This document shows, piece by piece, positions 16,952-25,119 of a DNA stretch of 51,491 nt. The notes beneath the pieces were generated by a model. It was not told the origin of the DNA, searched no databases, and saw only the letters and a list, made by a program, of their open reading frames with translations. Each line of letters begins with the position of its first letter. Position 1 is the first letter of the stretch. The translations under genes were made by a program, and so were the position numbers. Source of the DNA: Chloroflexota bacterium (GTDB lineage: Bacteria; Chloroflexota; Anaerolineae; B4-G1); the NCBI GenBank assembly GCA_012514315.1, contig JAAZAN010000218.1, forward strand, positions 1 through 51,491. Reading direction: 5' to 3'.

Positions 16952-18271
16952 CTATGGTGTGGATGACTTCTCCTCTGAACAAGCGGGGATCACCCGCAGA
17001 CGCACTCCCACGACTCCAACCACCTCGATCCGATCCCCGGCGCGAATCTCGGTGGAGATGGATACAGCGGTCCAATCCTGCAAGTCGACCCGTACCTGTC
17101 CCGAGGGCGTCAGGTCAGTCAGGGCGACGCCTTGTTGCCCAATCAACCGTTCCGCTCCGGACTGCGGTGGACGACGGCTAGCCACGAGAATCGCCCTCAA
17201 CACAACCAGGCTGAATCCCACCACGCCCAATGCCATCACACCGACTAGCCAAGGGCTGACGCGCAGATCCGGAGCGGCGGGCGAGGTCGGAGTGAAGGGC
17301 GAGAAGAGCAGCAGTGAACCCAGTATGAAAGGAACGAGTCCGGCTACAGTCACAATCGCCTCCGTATCTGTGAGTAGACCGACTACGAAGAGGATGATAG
17401 AGAGCGCCAGTAACGCAATACCTGCCCAATTGACGGGCAGACTACCCAGTGCCATGAATGCCACCACGAAAGAGACGACACTGGCGACGCCTGCCACACT
17501 CAAGCCCGGATCTGCCAGTTCGGTCAGAAGAAACAGCGTACCCAGGGAAAGTAGAAGATAGGCGATATTGGGCTCACTGATCACGTGCAGAAAACGCTCG
17601 GCCAGGTTCATCGGTATGCGCTCAATGGGCGCCCCATCTGTCTGAAGGGCAACTGAGCGAATGGTGCGACCGTCCAGCTTACGAAACAGGTCATCCATAC
17701 TCTCGGCGATCAGATCGATGGCGTTCAGGTCCAGCGCCTCTGCGGCAGTCACCGAGAGATTCTCGCGAACAGCCCGTTCGGCCCAATCTGCGTTGCGCCC
17801 GCGCGTGCCTGCCACGCTACGGATCAGAGCAGCCGCATCGCTGGTCATCTTCTCATCCATCACATCGTCCGCATCCGCACCAAGGGGCACCGGATGGGCA
17901 GCTCCGAGATGCGTCGCAGGCGCCATAGCAGCCACATCGGCCGCCATAAGAATGAAGAGCCCGGCTGAAGTGGCACGCGCACCTTGAGGCATCACGTAGA
18001 CCACCGTGGGTACAGGCGACTCCAGCAGTGCCTGCACCATGTCCCTCATCGCCGACTCCAGGCCGCCGGGTGTGTCCAGTACAAGAATCAACAACTGCGC
18101 CCCCTGCCGCTCTGCCAGACGCAAGGCACGATCGAGGTACTGTGCGGTAAGCGGATTGATGACCCCCTGCACCTCGGCCACTGCGACCGGCGCGGTGGGC
18201 TGTGCGCAGACAGTTCCGTGGATCAGCAGAGTCAAAGCCACCAGGGTCAGCACGATACCGGATCTATTCAT
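16952..18271 (-). CDS. NfeD family protein with ClpP-class membrane serine protease domain
   Basis: A 439-residue stomatin-operon partner protease. A signal/anchor helix is at about 5-23. The ClpP/SppA-like domain has DTPGG (66-70), the nucleophile Ser102 in RATSAG and the general base Lys141 in MDEKMTSDA, forming a Ser-Lys dyad. Four to five membrane helices follow (about 275-400), then a C-terminal OB-fold NfeD domain (about 405-435). It cleaves the hydrophobic C-terminal region of its slipin partner in studied homologues. Start ATG 18271 has GGGAGGT five bases upstream; the longer open frame is not used. It is co-transcribed with the slipin gene. Confidence 0.92.
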   Translation of the reverse strand: MNRSGIVLTLVALTLLIHGTVCAQPTAPVAVAEVQGVINPLTAQYLDRALRLAERQGAQLLILVLDTPGGLESAMRDMVQALLESPVPTVVYVMPQGARATSAGLFILMAADVAAMAPATHLGAAHPVPLGADADDVMDEKMTSDAAALIRSVAGTRGRNADWAERAVRENLSVTAAEALDLNAIDLIAESMDDLFRKLDGRTIRSVALQTDGAPIERIPMNLAERFLHVISEPNIAYLLLSLGTLFLLTELADPGLSVAGVASVVSFVVAFMALGSLPVNWAGIALLALSIILFVVGLLTDTEAIVTVAGLVPFILGSLLLFSPFTPTSPAAPDLRVSPWLVGVMALGVVGFSLVVLRAILVASRRPPQSGAERLIGQQGVALTDLTPSGQVRVDLQDWTAVSISTEIRAGDRIEVVGVVGVRLRVIPACSEEKSSTP

Positions 18272-18639
18272 CTTGACCTCCCGTACACTCCCAAGCGGCG
18301 GTCTCAAGCACGGAGCGACATGGCTACCTCTAAATGCGCATGGAGAGCCAGTGCGCACGATTTGTTGCAGTACATCGCCCAACCATGGTGTGACTCTATG
18401 CGCCCACACGGGCAAGGGGACAGGACATGGGCTTCGGCAAAGCTTACTCTCCGGATCCCTGCGTAGAGACACCTTTATCTATTATTGTGCCACAATCAGC
18501 GCATTTGGGCAACACCGGGGCGACCACGGCCAGCTTCACCGGAAGGGTGACAGGTGCCCACGAGGGTACCCGCACGAGACCACACCAGCCACCGGTATGG
18601 TACTTTCGATAACCGCGTGATCGTGTCACATATCGGTCG
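18272..18639. other. 368-bp intergenic region upstream of the NfeD gene
   Basis: No gene is supported here. It contains ATTGTG-C-CACAAT (18484-18496), a perfect 13-base inverted repeat that overlaps a possible leftward -10 (CACAAT, 18489-18484) paired with TTGCCC (18512-18507) at 17 bp. This arrangement would suit a repressor-controlled NfeD promoter with a leader of about 200 nt. No T-run hairpin marks the end of the M24 gene. Confidence 0.4.
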
Positions 18640-19851
18640 TCAATTAGAGATCTCGATACATTCGAGATGTTCGCTCGACAACAGACGGTTGCCGTCTTCG
18701 GTGATCAGCAATCCATCCTCCCAACGCAGGCCGAAGATGCCATCCGCTGCCAGGCAGCTCCCCTCAGGCGTGTAGAAGAACGTGTCGACCTGAAAGACCA
18801 TGCCCGGCTGCAGCTCATAGGTACTCGTCTTTTCGACCCAAGGGGCTTCGACCTCAATGATGCCGATCGAGTGACAGGGACCATACAGCAGATACTCACC
18901 GTACCCTCTGCTCTTGACCCAGGCATCGTATTCCTCAGCTATGTTGGCCACCGGTGTGCCGGGCTGCATCCGTTCCACAGTCCAATGGTGAGCCTCGAGC
19001 CCAAACTCAACGAGTTCACGTACCGACGCTGGCATCCGCCCCATGTATGCAGGCCTCCCCACGCTGGACGAATATCCGCTCACACGGGCGCCGATATTGA
19101 GCTGGACCATCTCACCTTCGCGGATCGTGTGAGCTGTTGGTCGAGAGATCGCGTGCGCGGAGCTTAGCCCGGACAACACATATAGCGCATGCCCCTCGTA
19201 CTCAGCCCCTGCGAAGTAAAGCTCCTTCTGCGCAACACCAACCATCTCGTACTCACTCGCGCCAGGCCGGAGCTTATCCAGCACTACCTGCATGGCACGT
19301 TCGCTGATACGGAAGGCCGCTGCAATACACTCGATTTCTGCTGGTGATTTCACCTGACGGAGAGTCACCATGATGTCCTCGGCCCGTACAAACTCGGTCG
19401 CAGGCATCGACGATTGGAGCGATTGCCAGATCGGTACAGTGAGAAGAGCCCAGCCTCCTATACCGACCTTCTTGGGCAGGGTTCCGCAGTGACCGAGGAA
19501 GACCTGCTCGAACGTGTCGACATCGACGCCCGGGTAATCCGGCTCTGCCGGCTCCCTGTACTCCAGCAATTGATAGATGCGGCGAATCTTCGAACGGTCG
19601 TGTGCATAGGCGCCACTCTCCGGACCGACCAACAGGGCCGGTTCCCCATCGGCAGGGATGAGAACACCTGCGCACTCGAAGAGTGGCCAGTAGTCACTGA
19701 AATAGCGCACGTTGCCCTGATCAGCCTCGCTGCTGTGAACGAGCAAGGCATCGAGGCCCGCCGCACGCATCAGCTCTTGAGCACGCGCTATTCGTGCCTC
19801 GAACTCCGACTGCGCGATAGATGGTACTGACTGCTTCTTACCGACAGACAT
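18640..19851 (-). CDS. M24-family (creatinase/prolidase fold) protein with altered metal site
   Basis: A 403-residue protein with an N-terminal creatinase domain (about 15-160) and a C-terminal pita-bread domain (about 170-395). Of the five metal ligands of aminopeptidase P/prolidase, the two Asp are replaced (Asn252 and Ser263 in LNIGARVSGYSSS), His327 (CHSIG) is kept, the first Glu is Asp356 (FQVDT) and the last is Glu378 (RWEDG). This argues against a dinuclear-metal peptidase and for a metal-free hydrolase like creatinase or for lost activity. Start ATG 19851 has GGAGGG eight bases upstream. It is last in the sugar-related minus-strand cluster. Substrate is unknown. Confidence 0.88.
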   Translation of the reverse strand: MSVGKKQSVPSIAQSEFEARIARAQELMRAAGLDALLVHSSEADQGNVRYFSDYWPLFECAGVLIPADGEPALLVGPESGAYAHDRSKIRRIYQLLEYREPAEPDYPGVDVDTFEQVFLGHCGTLPKKVGIGGWALLTVPIWQSLQSSMPATEFVRAEDIMVTLRQVKSPAEIECIAAAFRISERAMQVVLDKLRPGASEYEMVGVAQKELYFAGAEYEGHALYVLSGLSSAHAISRPTAHTIREGEMVQLNIGARVSGYSSSVGRPAYMGRMPASVRELVEFGLEAHHWTVERMQPGTPVANIAEEYDAWVKSRGYGEYLLYGPCHSIGIIEVEAPWVEKTSTYELQPGMVFQVDTFFYTPEGSCLAADGIFGLRWEDGLLITEDGNRLLSSEHLECIEISN

Positions 19852-19865
19852 TGCCTATTCCCTCC

Positions 19866-19894
19866 ATTGTATTGTTCCGCATTGCACACTTCAA
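19866..19894 (-). promoter_or_regulatory. Possible promoter of the M24 gene
   Basis: TTGAAG (19894-19889), 17-bp spacer, TACAAT (19871-19866). The predicted start point would fall just after the ribosome site, which speaks against it; the gene may instead be read from upstream. Confidence 0.3.
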
Positions 19895-19916
19895 TCTCTG
19901 GGGCTATCTCAACTCA

Positions 19917-19938
19917 GGAATAGTATACTGACTATTCC
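19917..19938 (-). terminator. Hairpin at the end of the GHL6-type gene
   Basis: GGAATAGT and ACTATTCC (19917-19924, 19931-19938) form a perfect 8-bp stem with a 6-nt loop that includes the stop codon of the glycosidase-like gene. It is AT-rich with no T-run; it may slow decay or partly terminate before the M24 gene. Confidence 0.35.
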
Positions 19939-21905
19939 ACCTCATATGCGATCATCTGATGGCCGACGACACTCGGCACCAGGACACTCGCGTATCCTCC
20001 CTCCCGGTCGAGCGACAATTCGGCGCCCTGCGGTGCAAGGTACGCGCGCCGGATGCGGCCCCCATCATCGCGCAAGGCAACCTTCACAGCAACCGCCGTG
20101 ATCGGATCTTCGACCACCTGTACCTCCGCTCCACGCAATTCCGGCACATACGTCAGCAGATGCACAATTCTCTCTTTTCCGATCTCCGTGACCGTGACTT
20201 GGCCGAACGAGGGCATACCCACGACCCTCACCATAGGATTGGGCACAGCGAGGCTAATACAGTGATCCAGTAGACCCCGATACGCAAGGACTGCGTGGCG
20301 GAAATAGCCACCGAAGACAGGAAAACTGAAATGAAACACGTTACCCGCTCGCATCAACGCAGGCCGCCCGGAATCAGCTTCCGGCGGTATGTACACATTC
20401 TCGTGTCGCCAATCCCAGGAACCCTGATTGAAGTACGGCCTATGCAGCTCGGCCAGCACCACGGCGCCTTCCGGTGCTCTCATGGCAATCCCTTGATCGT
20501 AGATCGTGACCAGCATACCCGGAACGCTTCGTCCGGCCTCTCCCAGCGCTCGGAAGAAGGATGGCGCGTGTGGTTCCGACCCTTCGGAGAATGCGTCTAT
20601 CTCAGGCAGGAGACAGTGCCGTCCCTCCGAATCGATCCCTGCCTGTGCAGAGCTGACCACGACTCCGCCGCGCTCCAGATACTCGTACAGCCTGCGCCTC
20701 AGCGGCTCCGTGAGATCAACCCGATCAGGCAGGAGAATGACCCGATACTTCGAGAGATCACCTTCTCCGTCACAGACATCGAACTGGTACTTCAGTTCCG
20801 TCAGCATACGGGTGGCGCCCTTGAGGGCCGGCATATCGATCCCATCCGGGTCTCCCGGGTAGCGCTGCATCGCCGGTTGGAGAATCGCGATCTCGCTCAC
20901 GGCACGGGCGCCGGCTGTCCATGCTTCTCTCGACCGGATGTCCGCGTAGACATGGCCAATCAGATCGTAAGCCGCCGGCTCCAGCCGTCCTCGCGGATGC
21001 ATATGGTCGCCGATCGAGCAAGTTCCCCCGTTCGCTGCGGAGTTGCGGCAATCAAAGACGAGAGAGTGCTCGGGACGAAGCCCGCCGAAATCGCCCCAAC
21101 CCTTGTGGAACCGTCCTGTCATCGTGAAGAACGGCTTATCCAGCGTCCGAGCATACCGGGCCGCCCATGGGAGATACTCATACCCCCAGAAGGCTGTGGG
21201 CAGCACCTCGATCTCCACATGCGTTGGCTGCCAGCGGTAGGGCAGTCCGTTGAAATAGAGATTGATCCCTGGCGCCATCTCGTCCACCAAGCGTTTCACG
21301 TCCTGCACAAAACGCTCGGTAACGATCCAACAGAACTCGCGTGCCTGTTCCTCGCGATGCGCATCGAGGCCAGCGTCAGCCATTCCCTCGACACATTCCA
21401 CACCGTAGCAGGGATGAAGCGTGAAACAATCCAGGAACAACCCATCGATTGGATATCTCTCCAGCACCTCACCGATCATGCCCAGCGTGTAGTCCCCATA
21501 TTCCGTGTTAAGACACATTTTCCTGAAGAAATGGCTCATCGTCTGCATCTCGTAGATCTGGCCATCTCGGTTCAGCTTGCACCAGTCCCGATGCCGCAGC
21601 GCCTGCTCGTGATCCAGACCCACATTGATGTAGGCAGCCACCCGGATGTCACGTTGGTGGCAAGCGGACACCATCTGACCCAACATGTCCGGCGCCTGAA
21701 GGCCCGGGTGACAGACACCGACCTCGGTCGGGTAGTACGTGAACCCCAAGTTGCACTTGGCGAACACCGTGATGTAGTCGACGTGCGCCTCACTCAGAGT
21801 GCTGGCAAACTCAACGGCGTCAAAGTCCCGACCAACGTCGTAGACACCGGGCATCGTGTGGAAGTCGAGATGGATTGCCCTTCGGGGAAACTCTGATTTA
21901 GTCAT
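19932..21905 (-). CDS. GHL6-type putative glycoside hydrolase with beta-galactosidase-trimerisation-like domain
   Basis: A 657-residue cytoplasmic protein (no signal peptide). The first ~330 residues match the hypothetical glycosyl hydrolase 6 pattern, a TIM barrel opening with HLDFHTMPGVYDVG and VDYITVFAKCNLGFTYYPTE, and containing DGLFLDCF, where the Asp is a likely catalytic or substrate residue. Residues ~340-480 resemble the GATase-like trimerisation domain of GH42 beta-galactosidases (RVILLPDRVDLTEPL, ERGGVVVSS). The C-terminus is beta-rich. Start ATG 21905 has AAGGAG eight bases upstream. It follows a polysaccharide deacetylase and a Gfo/Idh/MocA dehydrogenase, so a common oligosaccharide substrate is likely; activity is inferred. 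Confidence 0.85.
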   Translation of the reverse strand: MTKSEFPRRAIHLDFHTMPGVYDVGRDFDAVEFASTLSEAHVDYITVFAKCNLGFTYYPTEVGVCHPGLQAPDMLGQMVSACHQRDIRVAAYINVGLDHEQALRHRDWCKLNRDGQIYEMQTMSHFFRKMCLNTEYGDYTLGMIGEVLERYPIDGLFLDCFTLHPCYGVECVEGMADAGLDAHREEQAREFCWIVTERFVQDVKRLVDEMAPGINLYFNGLPYRWQPTHVEIEVLPTAFWGYEYLPWAARYARTLDKPFFTMTGRFHKGWGDFGGLRPEHSLVFDCRNSAANGGTCSIGDHMHPRGRLEPAAYDLIGHVYADIRSREAWTAGARAVSEIAILQPAMQRYPGDPDGIDMPALKGATRMLTELKYQFDVCDGEGDLSKYRVILLPDRVDLTEPLRRRLYEYLERGGVVVSSAQAGIDSEGRHCLLPEIDAFSEGSEPHAPSFFRALGEAGRSVPGMLVTIYDQGIAMRAPEGAVVLAELHRPYFNQGSWDWRHENVYIPPEADSGRPALMRAGNVFHFSFPVFGGYFRHAVLAYRGLLDHCISLAVPNPMVRVVGMPSFGQVTVTEIGKERIVHLLTYVPELRGAEVQVVEDPITAVAVKVALRDDGGRIRRAYLAPQGAELSLDREGGYASVLVPSVVGHQMIAYEVE

Positions 21906-21976
21906 GCCCTATCTCCTTACAGTCTGGTACCGGAGGCCGATACCTGGCTTCATGAGGTCGGCTCCAGAGCGAGACC

Positions 21977-22864
21977 TCACCACGCGCGGGCTAACCCACC
22001 GGCCGTGCGGAACTCGGCCCGCATGCCCTGCAGCGCGACTGTGAGCGATTCCAGCTCCCTCAGCGCGACGTCACCACAGTTGCTGACCAGGAAACTATCA
22101 GGGAGGACGCTGCCCTCCCCGTAGTGAATAAGCCCCGAGGGCATCTCGACGAATTCCCAGGGGTGGAAGTAGAAACAAAGCACTGCAGCGACATTGTGCT
22201 CATCCAGATAGCTCAGGAAGCTCTCGATATGCTGGACGACAGCGTCGGCGCCATGCGTGCGGAACAACGGCCATTGATCGCGGTCACGACCGTATTGGTC
22301 TTTGCTGTCCACCGACAAGTCAGCGAAAACTGGAATCTCGAGCAGCCGCATATCGCCTTCCTGCGTCCAATCCTCCTGGCTGGGATGGTAGGGCCCCAGG
22401 CGCTCGGCGTAGTAGAACATCGGATAGGACGCATCCGCCACGTACCCCAACCCTTCCAGTGCGTTGACAACAGCCGTGCTTCCCCACAACCTCGGACACC
22501 GAAATGAGACGGGCTGGAATCCAGCCACATTCCCAACCCACTCAGTTGCCAGCGCCAGCCTGCCCGACACCTCCTCCGGGAGCAGAGGCTTCACACCGGG
22601 AATCGGAAACAACTCGTCTCCCACGGTCTCGTGATACAGGGAGTGGCAGCCCACCTCGTGCCCCGCAGCGATCACATCGCGCACCTGCACGGGGTTCTCC
22701 CGCGCAGCCTCACCCGTGAAGAAGAACGTGCCCGTAATACCCAGCCGATCCATCAGGTCCAGTAGCCGAGGTGTTCCATTCCGGACGCCCTCATAGTAAG
22801 GTGTCCAGCTTCCGATATCGGTCTCCATATCGATGCCGAGCACGACCTGGATGCGTTCAGACAT
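21977..22864 (-). CDS. Polysaccharide deacetylase family protein
   Basis: A 295-residue NodB-fold (carbohydrate esterase 4-like) enzyme. The metal-binding Asp is in GIDMETDIG near the N-terminus and the H-x-x-x-x-H pair is in GHEVGCHSLYHE (about 68-79), as in PuuE/allantoinase-like members. FRCPRLWGS supplies the conserved Arg, and CFYFHPWEF near the C-terminus has the conserved His. No signal peptide, so it acts in the cytoplasm. It starts 12 bp after the Gfo/Idh/MocA gene and probably deacylates the same sugar derivative. Confidence 0.9.
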   Translation of the reverse strand: MSERIQVVLGIDMETDIGSWTPYYEGVRNGTPRLLDLMDRLGITGTFFFTGEAARENPVQVRDVIAAGHEVGCHSLYHETVGDELFPIPGVKPLLPEEVSGRLALATEWVGNVAGFQPVSFRCPRLWGSTAVVNALEGLGYVADASYPMFYYAERLGPYHPSQEDWTQEGDMRLLEIPVFADLSVDSKDQYGRDRDQWPLFRTHGADAVVQHIESFLSYLDEHNVAAVLCFYFHPWEFVEMPSGLIHYGEGSVLPDSFLVSNCGDVALRELESLTVALQGMRAEFRTAGGLARAW

Positions 22865-22876
22865 ACGGCACTCTCC

Positions 22877-23872
22877 TCATTCTATCCGGACGACATCGCC
22901 CGTGCGGTACGCTGTCTCGATGGCACAGGCGACCTCTACAGCCATTCTGCCGTCTCTGCCACTCACAACGGGCTGCCTACCCTCGATCACACAGCGCACA
23001 AAATGCGACAACTCATCCCGCAGAATGCCGGTCGACCGCCCGTGTACGTCTGGCGCGTAGAACAGCTCGGGCTGCTCGATCCTATCGCGGGCAATCGTGA
23101 CATTCTGGCTGCCACCGTTCACATAGAGGGCCCCCTGGGTGCCCACCACATCGAAACGCGCGTCGAGCCCGCACACCATCGAGCGCGGCAGCACCCACGA
23201 AGCCTCAAGGGCAGCCACTGCACCGCCTGGGTACCCGAGCAGCGCCAGGACAGTATCTGGGGTATCTCGAAGGATCTTGGAGACAGCCTGAGCCTGCACT
23301 CTCTCCGGCCTCTGACCCATGCACCAGTTCGCGAAATCGATATCATGAATACCCAGAAAGAACAGGGCTGATGTATGTGAGCGGAGCCGCTCTGCGCTCA
23401 GGATGCTGTTGTTCCTGCGGATGAACATATGGACAGGCTCACCGATTGAGCCGGCGGCGATCTCACGCTGGGCCGTTACATAGCGTGGATCGAAGCGCAG
23501 AATGTGACCGACCGTAAGAAGGACGCCAGTGTCGTCGGCAGCTTCGATGATCGCGTCACAACCTTGCGGCGTGAGCGCGAGGGGCTTCTCCACAAACACG
23601 TGCTTCCCCGCGTGAGCCGCCAGGACAGCCGCTTCCACGTGAAGCTCATCCGTCGTGCACACGCTGACAGCGTGCACGTCGGCCATCTCCAGAATCTGAC
23701 GGTAATCGGTGCAGCCGGTGACCCCCAGACTTGCACACACGCGATCCAGCCGTTCGGGATCTGTGTCCGCAATAGCACGAAGCTCACAGTCCGCCAGCTC
23801 GGAATAGACCTTGGCGTGAAGGCTGCCGAACGCCCCAACCCCAATGACCCCAACACCTACCTTCCTGTTCAC
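22877..23872 (-). CDS. Gfo/Idh/MocA family oxidoreductase
   Basis: A 331-residue NAD(P)-dependent sugar dehydrogenase. The Rossmann motif GVIGVGAFGSLH is at 8-19 and the catalytic lysine is in EKPLAL (about 95-100, the family EKP motif). DIDFANW near residue 175 is the D-x-x-x-x motif region that contacts substrate. Start GTG 23872 has GAGGAGG seven bases upstream. These enzymes oxidise or interconvert sugars, inositols and their derivatives; the substrate is unknown but should relate to the deacetylase and glycosidase encoded just downstream. Confidence 0.92.
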   Translation of the reverse strand: MNRKVGVGVIGVGAFGSLHAKVYSELADCELRAIADTDPERLDRVCASLGVTGCTDYRQILEMADVHAVSVCTTDELHVEAAVLAAHAGKHVFVEKPLALTPQGCDAIIEAADDTGVLLTVGHILRFDPRYVTAQREIAAGSIGEPVHMFIRRNNSILSAERLRSHTSALFFLGIHDIDFANWCMGQRPERVQAQAVSKILRDTPDTVLALLGYPGGAVAALEASWVLPRSMVCGLDARFDVVGTQGALYVNGGSQNVTIARDRIEQPELFYAPDVHGRSTGILRDELSHFVRCVIEGRQPVVSGRDGRMAVEVACAIETAYRTGDVVRIE

Positions 23873-23959
23873 ATCAGCCTCCTCTGCTCCAGATCACCAC
23901 CTACTCGTTTCGCCAGTTACGGCTCGTGTGGCCAGCCAGCTACCCCCGGCGCCGGTTCA

Positions 23960-24940
23960 TCATTCGATCCCCCACCAATACATATCGGCTAGCTTCTGGT
24001 GTTCGTCACGCAACCGCACGTAACTCTCGTAACGGTGGTCACTCACCCGACCTTCTTCAACAGCAGCAATGACAGCGCAGCCCGGTTCTACCGTGTGGGT
24101 ACAATCCGAGAAGTAGCACTCAGGCACGAACGGAGCGATATCTGGAAAGTATGCATCCAGCTCTTCAGGGTCGAGATCGAACAGCGCCAGCGCCCGGATG
24201 CCAGGCGTGTCGGCCACCCACCCTGATTCATCTAGAGCGACGAGATGCGGCGCGACGGTTGTATGCCGCCCCTTAGTAGTGGCTTGACTCACCTCGCGGA
24301 CGCGCAGTCCCAATTCGGGCTGGATCACGTTGAGCAGACTGGTCTTTCCCACACCGGAGGGACCGATCAGCGCCGATATCCTGCCCCGCAGGCTGGCATG
24401 CAGTTCCTCCACGCCCACCTTCTCCAGCGCGCTGCAGTAGATCACAGGATACCCAATATCCTCGTAGGCACTGAACAGACGCCTGGCCTCATCCAACCCG
24501 ACCAGATCTACCTTGTTTGCACACACGAGACTCGGGATACGCTGAACCTCGGCGCCGACTAGAAGTCGGTCCAGCATGCGCAGTCGCGGAGCAGGTTCCG
24601 CACAGGCGAAGACGAATACCACTTGATCCAGGTTGGCTACGATCACCTGTTCACGTTCCGACAGGTATCCCTCGCGATCCCACCGCCGCGAGCCACGACC
24701 GTGACCCTTGGGCGCAAGTCGGGCCAGTGCACGGGCGCGCTCCTCGACGTCCTCGATCATCCCGATATCGCCATCGGATACGCTGATCTGCACGCGGTCA
24801 CCCACAGCGACCAGATCTGTGTCGCGACGTTCCTGCTTGAGGCGGCCACGCATCCGGCAGACGAAGTCACCTTGATCCGTGTGAACGGTGAAGAACCCGC
24901 TCTGCGCCTTGATGACTAACCCATTGAGCCACTCAGACAT
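23960..24940 (-). CDS. rsgA: Ribosome small subunit-dependent GTPase A
   Basis: A 326-residue circularly permuted GTPase that helps mature the 30S subunit. An N-terminal OB-fold (about 1-75) precedes G motifs in permuted order: NKVD (142-145), P-loop GPSGVGKT (193-200), then DTPG (244-247). The C-terminal zinc site is complete: Cys275, Cys280, His282 and Cys288. Length is normal. It has a strong promoter and leads the minus-strand cluster of sugar genes; 87 bp separate it from the dehydrogenase, so downstream genes could be read from it. Confidence 0.96.
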   Translation of the reverse strand: MSEWLNGLVIKAQSGFFTVHTDQGDFVCRMRGRLKQERRDTDLVAVGDRVQISVSDGDIGMIEDVEERARALARLAPKGHGRGSRRWDREGYLSEREQVIVANLDQVVFVFACAEPAPRLRMLDRLLVGAEVQRIPSLVCANKVDLVGLDEARRLFSAYEDIGYPVIYCSALEKVGVEELHASLRGRISALIGPSGVGKTSLLNVIQPELGLRVREVSQATTKGRHTTVAPHLVALDESGWVADTPGIRALALFDLDPEELDAYFPDIAPFVPECYFSDCTHTVEPGCAVIAAVEEGRVSDHRYESYVRLRDEHQKLADMYWWGIE

Positions 24941-24976
24941 ACATCACTACTTTCTCCTTGGTTGTTCGCAGAGATC

Positions 24977-25005
24977 ATTGTAGACGCTTCGACCACTCAT
25001 GTCAA
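24977..25005 (-). promoter_or_regulatory. Strong promoter of rsgA
   Basis: Minus strand TTGACA (25005-25000, perfect), 17-bp spacer, TACAAT (24982-24977). The leader is about 30 nt and contains AAGGAG. Confidence 0.8.
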
Positions 25006-25085
25006 AACTAGCAGGTGCACGAGCAGGCAAACGGTATCCGGACAGGACACGGTAGCAGAGTGCCGTGGTCCAGGCCGCAGGCAGG

Positions 25086-25113
25086 TTGACACCCATGCCA
25101 CCCCAGGTAGAAT
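25086..25113 (+). promoter_or_regulatory. Strong promoter of the GH39-like lipoprotein, predicted leaderless
   Basis: TTGACA (25086-25091, perfect), 16-bp spacer, TAGAAT (25108-25113). The expected start point (25119-25121) coincides with the ATG at 25120, and no ribosome site precedes that ATG, so the mRNA should begin at the start codon. Confidence 0.75.
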
Positions 25114-25119
25114 TGGACC

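Noticed and set aside
16095-17561. A 488-codon plus-strand open frame opposite the slipin and NfeD genes
   Set aside because: It is Ser/Thr/Arg-rich with no domain; the minus strand carries two clear family members with ribosome sites. It is the antisense shadow of a high-GC coding region.
18272-18472. A 67-residue N-terminal extension of the NfeD frame
   Set aside because: The extension is not protein-like and the internal ATG 18271 has a perfect ribosome site followed by a signal peptide.
20295-21896. A 533-codon plus-strand frame opposite the GHL6-type gene
   Set aside because: No recognisable motif or ribosome site; it mirrors the minus-strand coding frame.
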